Shown here piece by piece: positions 49,511 through 58,756 of a DNA stretch of 64,000 bases. Source of the DNA: a virus; the IMG/VR virus record IMGVR_UViG_3300002835_007718, positions 1 through 64,000 of that record, one strand, 5' to 3'. A program made the position numbers and the translations under genes. How positions within the stretch are numbered: position 1 is the stretch's first letter; each line of letters begins with the position of its first letter. Under the pieces are notes generated by a model. That model was given only the letters and a program-made list of their open reading frames with translations. It ran no database searches and was not told where the DNA came from.

Positions 49511-50506
49511 TTAAAATATATTTTCCCAATCTTCACCTTCGCCAGCCTTACTATAATCAGTAGGTCTAACTGCGAAAAAATCAGTATGTGTTGTTCCACC
49601 GGTTAAATGATAGAACCAACCCAATTCGTTAGCTGATTCTACATCAAAATCAAATAATTTTCCATCATACCCCAATTCGTTATACTTTTCATTAACTCTT
49701 CGTTTGATGAAGTTTTTAAGGTCGTCTTTTTTTAAGTTTTCAAGGTCACCCATTTCAAACATTTTATCAATGTAATTGAGTTCCAAGTCCAACATAATTT
49801 GTGCTGCTTCTTCAACAGCTGATTTAGCTTTTACTTTTAAATCTGGATATTCGTCACACATATGTCTGAAAAGTTGACATCCCATTTTTGAGTGTAGAGA
49901 TTCATCACGAACAGACCATTTCATTTGTTGGCCAATACCTTTTAAAAGATTTCTCATTTGAAAAGAATAGAGAACTGCAAACGATGAATACAAAGCAACA
50001 CCTTCTGCGAATGCGGAAAAAATAGCGAGTGAACGAGCCACTTCGGTTCGAGCTTCATCACTCCATGTTAAGTCTTCGTATGTGTAATTGTTAGATACAC
50101 CTGCTAGGTGTTCGAATCTTTCTGCGGTCGCAGGTTCATGTAAAAATGCGTTAAAATCATCTAAACCCAATGACTCGTTTAGATATGAATACGCTGTAGC
50201 GTGAATAGTTTCTTGTGAACCAAACATCATAGCCATGTGTTTGATTTCGTGTTTAGGAAACCAATTTGTAACCATTGTAGTCCAATAGTCTGAAACTGCA
50301 CATTCAGTTTGAGCAAATCCCAAAAGAATATTACCAACTAAGTTTTTTTCAGATATTGACAAATTTTCATTCCAATCTTTAATATCCCCTTGCATTGGTA
50401 TTTCAGTATGGAGCCAGAATGCTTGAGCTTGTTTTAACCAACCTTCGGTATAGTATTCTGGGTATTCAAAAGGTTTAAATGGGATGCGATTATCAAATAG
50501 GGACAT
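49511..50506 (-). CDS. nrdB: Ribonucleotide reductase class I beta subunit
   Basis: A 331-residue protein. D41 (QGDIKDW) fits the first iron ligand; SQETIHATAYSYL holds E99, H102 and Y106, the expected radical Tyr; FAEGVALYSSF and RDESLHSKMG give the remaining Glu and Glu/His ligands. It forms the diiron-tyrosyl radical used by NrdA. AGGAAAAACTAT precedes the ATG, a good SD. Complete, with no sign of inteins or introns. Confidence 0.95.
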   Translation of the reverse strand: MSLFDNRIPFKPFEYPEYYTEGWLKQAQAFWLHTEIPMQGDIKDWNENLSISEKNLVGNILLGFAQTECAVSDYWTTMVTNWFPKHEIKHMAMMFGSQETIHATAYSYLNESLGLDDFNAFLHEPATAERFEHLAGVSNNYTYEDLTWSDEARTEVARSLAIFSAFAEGVALYSSFAVLYSFQMRNLLKGIGQQMKWSVRDESLHSKMGCQLFRHMCDEYPDLKVKAKSAVEEAAQIMLDLELNYIDKMFEMGDLENLKKDDLKNFIKRRVNEKYNELGYDGKLFDFDVESANELGWFYHLTGGTTHTDFFAVRPTDYSKAGEGEDWENIF

Positions 50507-50573
50507 ATAGTTTTTCCTGTAAATTGTTAGACATAAATTGAAAATAGGTGATTATAGATATTGTAAATTTAAA

Positions 50574-51932
50574 TTAAAATCCAATGTCCCCCTTCATTTC
50601 TTTATATTTTTGAGCAAGTTCTTTTCTTACTAAACTCTCCCCACTTTTCATGTCTTTTTTCGTTTGTATACCATTAATGGAATCATCGTTATATATGTGA
50701 ATTTGACCAGTTGAAAAGTTTGCTTTAGATGGAAATGTCATACCATCGGGGCCAAACCGATTTTTTATAACGTGCCATCGGCCAGTTCCAGCAAGTTTAT
50801 CTTCAATTTTACGAGAAAGTGATACAACAAAGTCAGCGGTCATCATTTTAGAAAATGAACCTGCAATCTTTACACCTGTAATAACATCATCTTCTGCGCC
50901 ACTACGATTAATTTGAGATGCGGTATAAACAGGTACTTCGTATTCACCAGCCATACCACGAAGGTCTTCAATAATTTCTTCTAACTCTTCGTGTCTTTTT
51001 TCTTTTGCAGGTCCTCGTAACAAATCAGCATAATCAACAATTACAACATCCGGCTTTTTACCTTGTAAAATCATTTTGTCCATATGCGCTTTTAAAGAAG
51101 TAACACCTGCGGTTTTCGTTGGATAGTGTTTTATAATAAGGTCACCTTTTACTCCTTGAATTGACTTTTTAACATCATCCATATTGTATTTTAAATTAGC
51201 GACCGCGATACCACTTAAAACAGCATCATAACGTTGACCCACATATCCATCATTTAATTCTAAAGTGTAATGAGCTACAATTTTACCTTGTTTCATCGCG
51301 GCAACTCCAATATTGATTAAAGACCATGATTTACCAATACCCGGTGGAGCTGCAAACAAAACTAATTCACCTTTACCAAACCCACCCTGCGTTGCTTCAT
51401 CAATAACATCCCAACCAGTTGAAACTACATTACGAACTGAATCTTCATATCGCTCGGTAATCATGGTTTTGTATTCATGCCCTAAATCCGAATCTTGGCC
51501 AGATTTCATAGCAGCATCAATCTTCTTTTTAATTACATCATACTTACCATCCTCTAAAAGTGTTACCGAATCAAGAATTGCGTTTTTAATTGATTGATTT
51601 TTACAAAAGTCAAGAACTTGTTCTTTTACATATTGTAAATCGTCACTTTCAAGGTGATTCCACGCGTATTTAAGAGTGTCAATTACGGAAGTTTTAAGAA
51701 CATCACGGTCAATACTATTAATTTTAACTTTGAGGACATCTAATGTCGGCATTTTTTCATATTGGTCAAAATACTGAAGAACTGATTTAACCAACCACTC
51801 CGATGCTTCGGAGTCAAAATATTCTGGCTTAATAATATCATAGACTTGCCGTGTAAATGGCTTATCTGATATTAACGCAGATATTACTTTGTGTTGAAAT
51901 GTGGTATTGAATTTACTTCCGAACTTTTCCAT
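50574..51932 (-). CDS. Replicative DNA helicase (DnaB/T4 gp41-like)
   Basis: Start at ATG 51932 (MEKFGSKFNTT), 7 nt after the -7 box of its promoter. About 452 residues. N-terminal helical domain (1-150), then RecA-like motor: FAAPPGIGKSW (Walker A 195-202), VVIVDYADLLRG (Walker B), YTASQINRSGAED (H3 motif). It unwinds DNA as a hexamer ahead of the polymerase. A primase partner is not seen in this window. Confidence 0.9.
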   Translation of the reverse strand: MEKFGSKFNTTFQHKVISALISDKPFTRQVYDIIKPEYFDSEASEWLVKSVLQYFDQYEKMPTLDVLKVKINSIDRDVLKTSVIDTLKYAWNHLESDDLQYVKEQVLDFCKNQSIKNAILDSVTLLEDGKYDVIKKKIDAAMKSGQDSDLGHEYKTMITERYEDSVRNVVSTGWDVIDEATQGGFGKGELVLFAAPPGIGKSWSLINIGVAAMKQGKIVAHYTLELNDGYVGQRYDAVLSGIAVANLKYNMDDVKKSIQGVKGDLIIKHYPTKTAGVTSLKAHMDKMILQGKKPDVVIVDYADLLRGPAKEKRHEELEEIIEDLRGMAGEYEVPVYTASQINRSGAEDDVITGVKIAGSFSKMMTADFVVSLSRKIEDKLAGTGRWHVIKNRFGPDGMTFPSKANFSTGQIHIYNDDSINGIQTKKDMKSGESLVRKELAQKYKEMKGDIGF

Positions 51933-51939
51933 ATGACTA

Positions 51940-51970
51940 CAAATATACAACTTTATTTTAAGATATCAAA
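51940..51970 (-). promoter_or_regulatory. Promoter, TTTG-N19-TATATTTG
   Basis: -33 TTTG (51970-51967), 19-nt spacer, -7 TATATTTG (51947-51940). It lies inside the 3' end of the RNase H gene and 7 nt before the helicase ATG. Confidence 0.7.
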
Positions 51971-53008
51971 ATGCGTTTTTAAATTATTTTCTAAAGATGT
52001 AAATGAGTTTCGTAGCCACGAATCAACATTAGCAAACGTAGTATAAAGTTTGTCATACATGAACATTTTTTTAAATTCTACCAAATCCAATTGAGGTCGG
52101 TGAGAATCCATAAGAGTTCTTATATTTGAAGTAATGGATGATGATATTTCGGGATTTTTTAATTGCATCAATCTATAATTTATTTCAATAGTTTTAGAAT
52201 TTTCAATTAACTTTTGAGACAATTTAGAATCACATTCTGTTTTAATTTTAGACATAAACGTATCTAAATCAAACTCACCTTCATTCAAAAATGACATTTT
52301 ACTATGAATTGTTTTTTCTCCAATACCACGAACCCCATCAATATTATCAGACTTATCGCCTGTAATAACACGATAGAAAACAAGATTTTGTGGGATTACA
52401 CCATATTCTTCTTTTACAAGCGATTCATCATACATTTTCTTTTTTGTAGTTGCCCACACTTTAATACGAGGGTTTACCAACTGAAGAAAGTCTTTATCAG
52501 ATGAAACAATTGTAACTTCTTTTTTAAAATAATGATTAGCAAGATATGCAATAATATCGTCAGCCTCTACATAATCAATATAAGTAAGAGATATTGGTAA
52601 CACTTTAAGATATTCAATTAATCTAGCAAATTGCTTTTTCATTGATTCTTGTTGGTCTTCTAAATCCTCATAACCAGCTAATCGGTTAATTTTAGTTAAA
52701 CCAGTTCTACCTTCTTTATATTCCTTATAATAACTTTTTCTACGATTAGACCCACCCTTACCATCAAATACTATAATAACACGAGTTGGTTTTAATGTTC
52801 TGATAGTTGCGGCGGTGGACAGTAAAAATCCTGTCACACCACCACAATGTTCACCATCATCATTTAAGGCTGGAACTGCCCCAAAAACACGAATGAATTG
52901 ATTTAATCCATCTACAATTAGAACATGGTCATTAAGTTCTTCATTTCGAATTTCGGTATGTTCTTTTTTTACCTCTTTAAGGAGTTCCTTATACCTATTA
53001 ATCATCAA
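51953..53008 (-). CDS. RNase H/5'-3' exonuclease (T4 Rnh-like, FEN family)
   Basis: A 351-residue FEN nuclease: VLIVDGLNQFIRVFG with D33, RVIIVFDGKGGSNRRK, YIDYVEADDIIAYLANHYF (acidic pair) and SSDKDFLQLV, then GDKSDNIDGVRGIGEKT (helix-hairpin-helix). It removes RNA primers and flap DNA. Complete. Its end contains the helicase promoter, and its start overlaps the UvsX stop by 11 nt. Confidence 0.9.
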   Translation of the reverse strand: MMINRYKELLKEVKKEHTEIRNEELNDHVLIVDGLNQFIRVFGAVPALNDDGEHCGGVTGFLLSTAATIRTLKPTRVIIVFDGKGGSNRRKSYYKEYKEGRTGLTKINRLAGYEDLEDQQESMKKQFARLIEYLKVLPISLTYIDYVEADDIIAYLANHYFKKEVTIVSSDKDFLQLVNPRIKVWATTKKKMYDESLVKEEYGVIPQNLVFYRVITGDKSDNIDGVRGIGEKTIHSKMSFLNEGEFDLDTFMSKIKTECDSKLSQKLIENSKTIEINYRLMQLKNPEISSSITSNIRTLMDSHRPQLDLVEFKKMFMYDKLYTTFANVDSWLRNSFTSLENNLKTHFDILK

Positions 53009-54134
53009 AATCAGTTAATTCAACATTATCAATGTTTGATTCAGCACTTGATTCTTTATAAGACATAATATATGTTTTACAAATGTCGTTATAGATAGTT
53101 TCTTTCATTTCGGGTCGATTTAATAAAATCTCTTCAAAATTTTTGGCTTGAAATTTAATTTCTTCACCAGTTTCAACATCTACATAAGTATACCAAGCCC
53201 CACTCTGACTTACAAGTTTGTAGGTCTTCATCATTTCCAACCAAGAACCATAATTATCAATACCACTATCAAAATAGATATCATAATCAATAGAACGGAG
53301 CGGCGGCCCCATACGATTTTTAATAACTTGAGCACGCGTCTTAATACCTACTACTTGCTCTACACCACCAATTTTTGATTTTAATTGACCCATTTGTTTC
53401 AATCGAATACGACATGATGAGTGGAATGCAATTGCTTTACCGCCACTTGTAGTCCACGGGTCTCCAAAAGATACACCCATACGGGTACGAAGTTGGTTTG
53501 TAAAGATAAGACAAATTCGTTCGCGGCCAATTAAGTTTGTAACTTTCCGCATTGCCTTAGAGATAATAATTGCTTTTTGAGTAGCATAACCAGCTTGGTC
53601 ATAATCAGCAGAAATCTCAACTTTTGTAGATGCGCCCGCAACGGAATCAACCACAATAGTAACTAATTTCTTTTTATCACCTTCAGCGGTGCGGATTGAC
53701 TCAATAATAGAGTCAATTGCTTCAAAGATGTCTTCCACAGTTTCCAATGGAACATATAACATCTTTTTAATGTCAACGCCGATGGCCATCAGAAAGTCCT
53801 GATTCATTGCGTTTTCGGTGTCAATGTAAACTCCAAAGCCACCTTTCTTTTGCGTGTCAGCAATAGCGTGAGCTGCGAGTAATGATTTACCACTTCCTTC
53901 TAAGCCTGTAATCTCCGTGATACGACCCACAGGCAAACCGCCATTGGGGCGGTTTGCAATTGCGAGGTCTAACATTGGGGAGCCGGTAGATACCCATTCA
54001 TCCAAATCGGTGGGTGTTTGTTCCGACCCATCCAAGAAAAACGCTACCTTATGGGCAGTTTTGAATTTCTTGTTGAGATTATTAGCCAGAATGGAAGATA
54101 GTTCATCGCGAGATGATTCTACTTTCTTAGCCAT
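52998..54134 (-). CDS. uvsX: UvsX/RecA-like recombinase
   Basis: A 378-residue protein with Walker A GLEGSGKS at 77-84, GFGVYIDTENAMNQDF, VTIVVDSVAGAS (Walker B) and LIFTNQLRTRMG (DNA loop 2 region), followed by TSGGKAIAFHSSCRIRL. It pairs ssDNA with duplex DNA for recombination-dependent replication, working with the gp32-like protein whose gene is next. Confidence 0.9.
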   Translation of the reverse strand: MAKKVESSRDELSSILANNLNKKFKTAHKVAFFLDGSEQTPTDLDEWVSTGSPMLDLAIANRPNGGLPVGRITEITGLEGSGKSLLAAHAIADTQKKGGFGVYIDTENAMNQDFLMAIGVDIKKMLYVPLETVEDIFEAIDSIIESIRTAEGDKKKLVTIVVDSVAGASTKVEISADYDQAGYATQKAIIISKAMRKVTNLIGRERICLIFTNQLRTRMGVSFGDPWTTSGGKAIAFHSSCRIRLKQMGQLKSKIGGVEQVVGIKTRAQVIKNRMGPPLRSIDYDIYFDSGIDNYGSWLEMMKTYKLVSQSGAWYTYVDVETGEEIKFQAKNFEEILLNRPEMKETIYNDICKTYIMSYKESSAESNIDNVELTDFDD

Positions 54135-54139
54135 AAATT

Positions 54140-54904
54140 TTAATTATCGTTGAAAAGGTCTTCGAACGCGTCTTTCACACTTGCGCCAGGAGATGAGGTG
54201 GTTGTAACAGCGGTGGTGTCGGCGGTAGATACTTCTTTAGAATCTTCTACTTTACCAGTTTCCAACCATTGCTCTAACATACCTTGCATTTCATCATAGG
54301 AAGCACGTTTAAACATTGTAGACAAATCAATTTGTTCCTTTGTCAAGTTCAAAATATTTTTGTCCTCTGAAATAGAGGTTTGACTTGGTTTTACACGAAT
54401 GTAAGTTTCAGGATAAGATTTGCCAACTTCAGCAGCAGTTTTAAATTCTACTGTGATGTCACGACCACCTACTGGGTCAGTTAAATCACCATAATCAGGA
54501 TCAGCAAAAAACCCAAGAAGTTCTTGATAAACATTTTTACCAAACCCCCAAAATTTAACACCTTCAGATTCTTCACCACGAACCAAGATAGGAACATAGG
54601 TGCGCATTTTTGGTGTCAATTGACGAGATAGTTGGTAATCATCACGATTACCAGTTGCCTTCAACTTTTCAGCAAACTCCACAAGTGGGTCAGCCTCACC
54701 AAAAGATATTGGAGAGATGATGTTTTTACCACCAAAGTCAAAATGGAAGTAAAGTTCAATAAATGGGTTGTTGGGATTGTGGACATAAGGAATAATCCTT
54801 ACTTGCTGCTTACCCGGAGTGGGTTTCCACAAATTGTCAGTCTTTGTTACTTTTGTCTGAAGAGTATTCAGACGATTGCGAATTGCGTTTAAGTCAATAG
54901 CCAT
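54140..54904 (-). CDS. Single-stranded DNA-binding protein (T4 gp32-like)
   Basis: A 254-residue protein. The core (KPTPGKQQVRIIPYVHNPNNPFIELYFHFDF, FWGFGKNVYQELLGFFADPDYGDLTDP, RDITVEFKT) fits the gp32 OB-fold, but the usual zinc-binding His/Cys set is not evident. The C-terminal DAFEDLFNDN acidic tail is the partner-binding end of gp32. It has a promoter with about 40 nt of leader. It starts the replication-recombination run gp32, uvsX, rnh, helicase. Confidence 0.85.
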   Translation of the reverse strand: MAIDLNAIRNRLNTLQTKVTKTDNLWKPTPGKQQVRIIPYVHNPNNPFIELYFHFDFGGKNIISPISFGEADPLVEFAEKLKATGNRDDYQLSRQLTPKMRTYVPILVRGEESEGVKFWGFGKNVYQELLGFFADPDYGDLTDPVGGRDITVEFKTAAEVGKSYPETYIRVKPSQTSISEDKNILNLTKEQIDLSTMFKRASYDEMQGMLEQWLETGKVEDSKEVSTADTTAVTTTSSPGASVKDAFEDLFNDN

Positions 54905-54943
54905 AGTTTTCTTTTTTTTAATTGTTAATTGTTAAACTTGTCA

Positions 54944-54975
54944 CTAATATACAACATCTGGGTGACAATTCCAAA
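54944..54975 (-). promoter_or_regulatory. Promoter, TTTG-N20-TATATTAG
   Basis: -33 TTTG (54975-54972), 20-nt spacer, -7 TATATTAG (54951-54944). Leader of about 40 nt to ATG 54904. No conserved spacer block, so it is a variant of the main family. Confidence 0.65.
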
Positions 54976-55039
54976 TGTATTTCAAAAATTTTTTAATTTT
55001 TAGTTTTGTGGTATTACCCACTTGTATAAATATGTAAAA

Positions 55040-55429
55040 TTATTTATTGACATCAACAATTTTAAATAAAGATGTTTTCATAATTTTATATCCGTTTCCA
55101 TTGGTTAGAATAAGCGTATTTTGATACTGGTTCCAATTTATCTGATATTCTTTATCCACAATCCCACCATTTAATGAACTAATCAAAGAATTTAAAGCGT
55201 TGATTGTATACATGGTGTTTGATTCTTTTTTTCTATGAACCATAATAGTTTCAGGAAGAAATTGATGACTATTATTAGCAACAATATTATAACTCACAAC
55301 CAATTCGTTAGAAGGTTCTAATTTTAAAATAAAAATTTTACGACTAAAAAGTTCGTATTTAAATACCTTTTCAATAATTGATTCAAATGATTCTTCATTT
55401 GTAAAGGTGCATAACAATTGTGTTTTCAC
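55040..55429 (-). CDS. Conserved phage protein with GTG start, unknown function
   Basis: A 129-residue protein. The start codon is GTG at 55427-55429, supported by GGAG 6 nt before it; the nearby ATG in another frame stops soon. Beta-rich N-terminus (LLCTFTNEESFESIIEKVFKYEL) and MVHRKKESNTMYTINALNSLI resemble a core I recall from other T4-like phages. No function is known to me. It lies upstream of the gp32-like gene. Confidence 0.6.
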   Translation of the reverse strand: MKTQLLCTFTNEESFESIIEKVFKYELFSRKIFILKLEPSNELVVSYNIVANNSHQFLPETIMVHRKKESNTMYTINALNSLISSLNGGIVDKEYQINWNQYQNTLILTNGNGYKIMKTSLFKIVDVNK

Positions 55430-55443
55430 TCATTTCTCCGTAA

Positions 55444-57078
55444 TTATTTTGTTCTATGTCTAAATAGTATTTTGGGCGAACCCTTATCTTCAGTTTTCAT
55501 ATCTACTTGTAAGAATGATTTATCTTTACCACCCATATTGATTACAAGTTTTACACCATCGAATTTTACTCCAAATGGTGGTGTTGGATTACAATAATGG
55601 TCAGGTGATTTCATTTGGACATCGCCTGTTTTTTTATTAATTACCTGCGTGTGAACATTCTGACCACATCCGTGAACATCCTTCCACATATCAGTTAATT
55701 TTTGCTGACCTTCTTTACTCTTTGATAGTTCTTCCATTTTGGATGAGAACTCACCAAGGTATGCTTGTTTTAAGTTTTTCTTTTGTTCAGCCTTTTCTTG
55801 GTCTGACATACTATCATTCCAAGCATACTTCTTTCTTAACTCACCAACTTTAGCATCAAGGTCTTTACCAATTTCACCCAAGTATGTAGCCCCAGCGTTA
55901 TTAACGCCTGCGTTTTTCATTGTGATGTTTTTAGGGTCAGTATATGTTTTTGCGGAAATCTTCATAATTTGGTCGTTTCCATCTTTGTCTTTATACTGAA
56001 TAATCAAATCCGTTGGGTCTACTTTTGGGTCAATACCCAATTTAGCCAATGCAGTTTTACCCACACCACCCACTTGTTGAGCACCTGTAATTTGTGAGCC
56101 CTCTGGTAATGACGCTTTCATTATATCAGCAGCCTTTTTGTTGATTGCGTCAAATTTAGCCTCATCACCACCCAAATCTTTTAGAGTTTTTTGAGTAGAC
56201 TCATATGCAGCTTTGTTTTCATCCGATGGGAACAAATATGATACAACACCTGACTCGTTGTGTTTACCACTCATATCAGCCAGAGCTCGGTCTTTGGCGC
56301 CACCTCTCATAGGGACATCAATACCTTCTTCTTGAATGATTTTGTTCATTTCTTCACTTACGGATGTTCCACTTGCACCTGTGAGGTGCTTGTAAGGTAA
56401 AGCGCTGTTTGGTGATAGATAAATCTTCTTACCACCAGCGTGTCCTTCAATTAAATTATTGTCAGCCAACTCACGAACAGCTTGAACTCGTTCTTCACGA
56501 GTTTTTGCATTTACAAATTGGTCCCAATTTTGTTTTAAAACTTCAGCTCTTTGTAAAGTGTTTTCATCTTGACCAGCCAATAACTCATCTACTTTATTCA
56601 ATTTAGCTTGTTCCGACTTTACAGTTGCTGATGGAAATTGTTTTACTTCACCTTCCGGCTTATCTTGTTTTTCTTTTTGGGCCTTTTCAATTTCATCTTT
56701 ACTTGGTGCAACGTGGGTTTCAGGATTTGGTTTTTTAACCGTGTATATGTTACCCGACTTTTTGTTTTTTACCCAACTATCCTCATCAAGGTTTTTTTCT
56801 TTGTTATGTAACTTATCTTTTTCAAGTTGAGTCATCATTCCCATCATGTCGTCTTCAAGTTCTTTTTCGGCAGGAGCTTCTTCTTTTTTAGAATCAGTTG
56901 GACTACCACCTTCTAAAATAGCCAATGCTATTTCTTTAGCTTGCTTTTCATCAAATTCTTCTAATAAAATTGAATATAACCCAGCAATTGACCTTTCGCT
57001 CAACGGATTGCTGTAAAGTTCGTATCCGACTTCATTCCACCATTTTTTTGAAATACGTTCAATGAGGAGTTTTTTCAT
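55444..57078 (-). CDS. Large protein with possible PD-(D/E)XK domain
   Basis: A 544-residue protein. Residues 1-55 are a compact helical part. Residues 60-160 are charged, low complexity. The middle (about 340-385) reads VDPTDLIIQYKDKDGNDQIMK followed by ISAKTYTDPKNITMKNAGVNN, a PD...(x)AK layout like restriction-type nucleases, and a C-terminal CGQNVHTQVINKKTGDVQMKSP segment with a beta region. A nuclease or nucleic-acid-linked enzyme is possible, but catalysis is not proven. It is the second largest protein here without a certain name. Confidence 0.4.
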   Translation of the reverse strand: MKKLLIERISKKWWNEVGYELYSNPLSERSIAGLYSILLEEFDEKQAKEIALAILEGGSPTDSKKEEAPAEKELEDDMMGMMTQLEKDKLHNKEKNLDEDSWVKNKKSGNIYTVKKPNPETHVAPSKDEIEKAQKEKQDKPEGEVKQFPSATVKSEQAKLNKVDELLAGQDENTLQRAEVLKQNWDQFVNAKTREERVQAVRELADNNLIEGHAGGKKIYLSPNSALPYKHLTGASGTSVSEEMNKIIQEEGIDVPMRGGAKDRALADMSGKHNESGVVSYLFPSDENKAAYESTQKTLKDLGGDEAKFDAINKKAADIMKASLPEGSQITGAQQVGGVGKTALAKLGIDPKVDPTDLIIQYKDKDGNDQIMKISAKTYTDPKNITMKNAGVNNAGATYLGEIGKDLDAKVGELRKKYAWNDSMSDQEKAEQKKNLKQAYLGEFSSKMEELSKSKEGQQKLTDMWKDVHGCGQNVHTQVINKKTGDVQMKSPDHYCNPTPPFGVKFDGVKLVINMGGKDKSFLQVDMKTEDKGSPKILFRHRTK

Positions 57079-57090
57079 AAATATAAATAG

Positions 57091-58320
57091 TTAAATTACA
57101 AGCTTTACCATATTGCCATAATTGTCACCAACCTCCACTTCGGTGGGAAACCCATCCGACTCCATAACTGCCTTTATCTTTTTGATATAGTCAATACCAT
57201 CATCTTCATGGACATCAAATAAAATTGAGTCATAAGTATAAAGAATTGGTAACGAGTTTTGAGTCAATTTTAGTTGAAACAATTTTTCTAATATAAGTAT
57301 GTTTCTTTCAGTCTCAACGGATTGAAGAATGTAGTTAAATAACTTGTTTTTGTTTAAATCTTGGTTAAAAACGAGAGTTCTTTGTAAAATTGGGGTGTTT
57401 ACGGACTTTTGCATTAAAAACATACTCCATAACGAGTCAATATACTCCGATGTTTTACTAAAAAATGGGATGTGTTTGTAATCATCTTGAACACCCCCAT
57501 ATAATTGTCTAAATGTTATTGCTTTTGCATCTTTGATGTCCGCGCCATATTGATTAGCTAACCATTGGTGTGCTTTAATGTTTAATGGTATGTCTATACC
57601 AATTAGTTTACCAATCAACCGAATGTGGTATCCATCAAAGTCGAGTTGATATAACTTACCATTTTTAAATCTTGATATAAATCGGTTACGAACCTCACCA
57701 TCTTTTGGAAGTGCTGCATAGTTTACACCACCAAAAGTGTTTGATGGTCTTGATGTAGTAGTCAACATATTATATTGAGTGTATTCTATACCCGCTTGGG
57801 TGTAAAGTCCACTCTTTTCTATCCAATTATACCCCTTTGGGTATAGTTGACTAAACTTATTGGAAATCACATTTTGTGATGTCCATTTATCTTTCCAATC
57901 TTGGAATTGTTCATAGTGTTTCCATATTGGAATAAGGTCATTTCCTCTTGGAGCTTTTCTCCTGCGGAACACTGTATAAATTGGTCGCTCATTAACCTCA
58001 AAATCTGACGCCTGATGGAATAATCCCATCTCAAGGTCATACATATTAGGTAGGAAGTCATAGTGGTGTAAGAACTCTTTTAAACCCACTACCCACACCT
58101 CTTTGAATGACCCAAACTCTATCTTATCCGTTACACCGCTTGCGTCTATATTATGGTAGTTTACAAATAAATCCAATTTACCATCTGAAATTATAATAGA
58201 TGATATACGAGACATTCGTGGGTGTTTTTCTAAACTTGATAGAATAGGAAACACCACAACTTTTTCGGAAAGTTGGGAGAGATGTTTATGTAATTCTCCT
58301 TGCGTGTCTACTATTTTCAC
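57091..58320 (-). CDS. Family A-like DNA polymerase, short form
   Basis: A 409-residue protein. TTTSRPSNTFGGVNYAALP resembles the TGRLSSxxPNLQNIP segment of PolA enzymes; QLDFDGYHIRLIG (225-237) is motif A with D227; DAKAITFRQLYGG (264-276) is motif B with K266 and the YG pair; YTYDSILFDV (361-370) is motif C with D364. No 3'-5' exonuclease domain is recognised in the first 150 residues. It is a second polymerase besides the family B enzyme. It may be a repair or lesion polymerase, or be inactive. Confidence 0.75.
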   Translation of the reverse strand: MKIVDTQGELHKHLSQLSEKVVVFPILSSLEKHPRMSRISSIIISDGKLDLFVNYHNIDASGVTDKIEFGSFKEVWVVGLKEFLHHYDFLPNMYDLEMGLFHQASDFEVNERPIYTVFRRRKAPRGNDLIPIWKHYEQFQDWKDKWTSQNVISNKFSQLYPKGYNWIEKSGLYTQAGIEYTQYNMLTTTSRPSNTFGGVNYAALPKDGEVRNRFISRFKNGKLYQLDFDGYHIRLIGKLIGIDIPLNIKAHQWLANQYGADIKDAKAITFRQLYGGVQDDYKHIPFFSKTSEYIDSLWSMFLMQKSVNTPILQRTLVFNQDLNKNKLFNYILQSVETERNILILEKLFQLKLTQNSLPILYTYDSILFDVHEDDGIDYIKKIKAVMESDGFPTEVEVGDNYGNMVKLVI

Positions 58321-58332
58321 AAATTTTTATAC

Positions 58333-58752
58333 TTATATAAGTTTTACTTCAAAACGATTACGCATTTGTTCTAACTTATCTGATGGAACACCATGCTGAT
58401 TTACTCCACCATGTCGGTTTTCTACTACAATAGTGAATACCATATATCCATACTTCTCTGCTAATTTAAAATACTCTTCCATTTCCCACTCTTGGGTAAA
58501 TGTATTGGATACCACAATTTCAGGATAAAATTGTGGATTTACTTCATTATCCTTCATACGGGTTTCCACCTCATCTCTACACCACTTATGAGCTTCCCTT
58601 AATTTACTTGCATCAAAGTTATAATTTCCTTCCGAATCATAAAAAAACTTATCAGCTTCACATACAGCATACTCATTCCAAATAAAATTTGAAAATGTTG
58701 ATTTACCACTTCCTGGCAATCCTCTTACTAACGTTAATATTTTTGGTATCAT
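58333..58752 (-). CDS. P-loop kinase (polynucleotide-kinase-like)
   Basis: A 139-residue protein with Walker A GLPGSGKST at 11-19, FNFDASKLREAHKWCRDEVETRM, IVVSNTFTQEWEMEEYF (acidic motif) and GYMVFTIVVEN, then RNRFE. This is the small AAA_33/PNK-like P-loop kinase family that adds phosphate to 5'-OH ends of nucleic acids or to nucleosides. It lies next to a phosphoesterase and an RNA ligase, which suggests RNA end repair. Confidence 0.8.
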   Translation of the reverse strand: MIPKILTLVRGLPGSGKSTFSNFIWNEYAVCEADKFFYDSEGNYNFDASKLREAHKWCRDEVETRMKDNEVNPQFYPEIVVSNTFTQEWEMEEYFKLAEKYGYMVFTIVVENRHGGVNQHGVPSDKLEQMRNRFEVKLI

Positions 58753-58756
58753 AATT

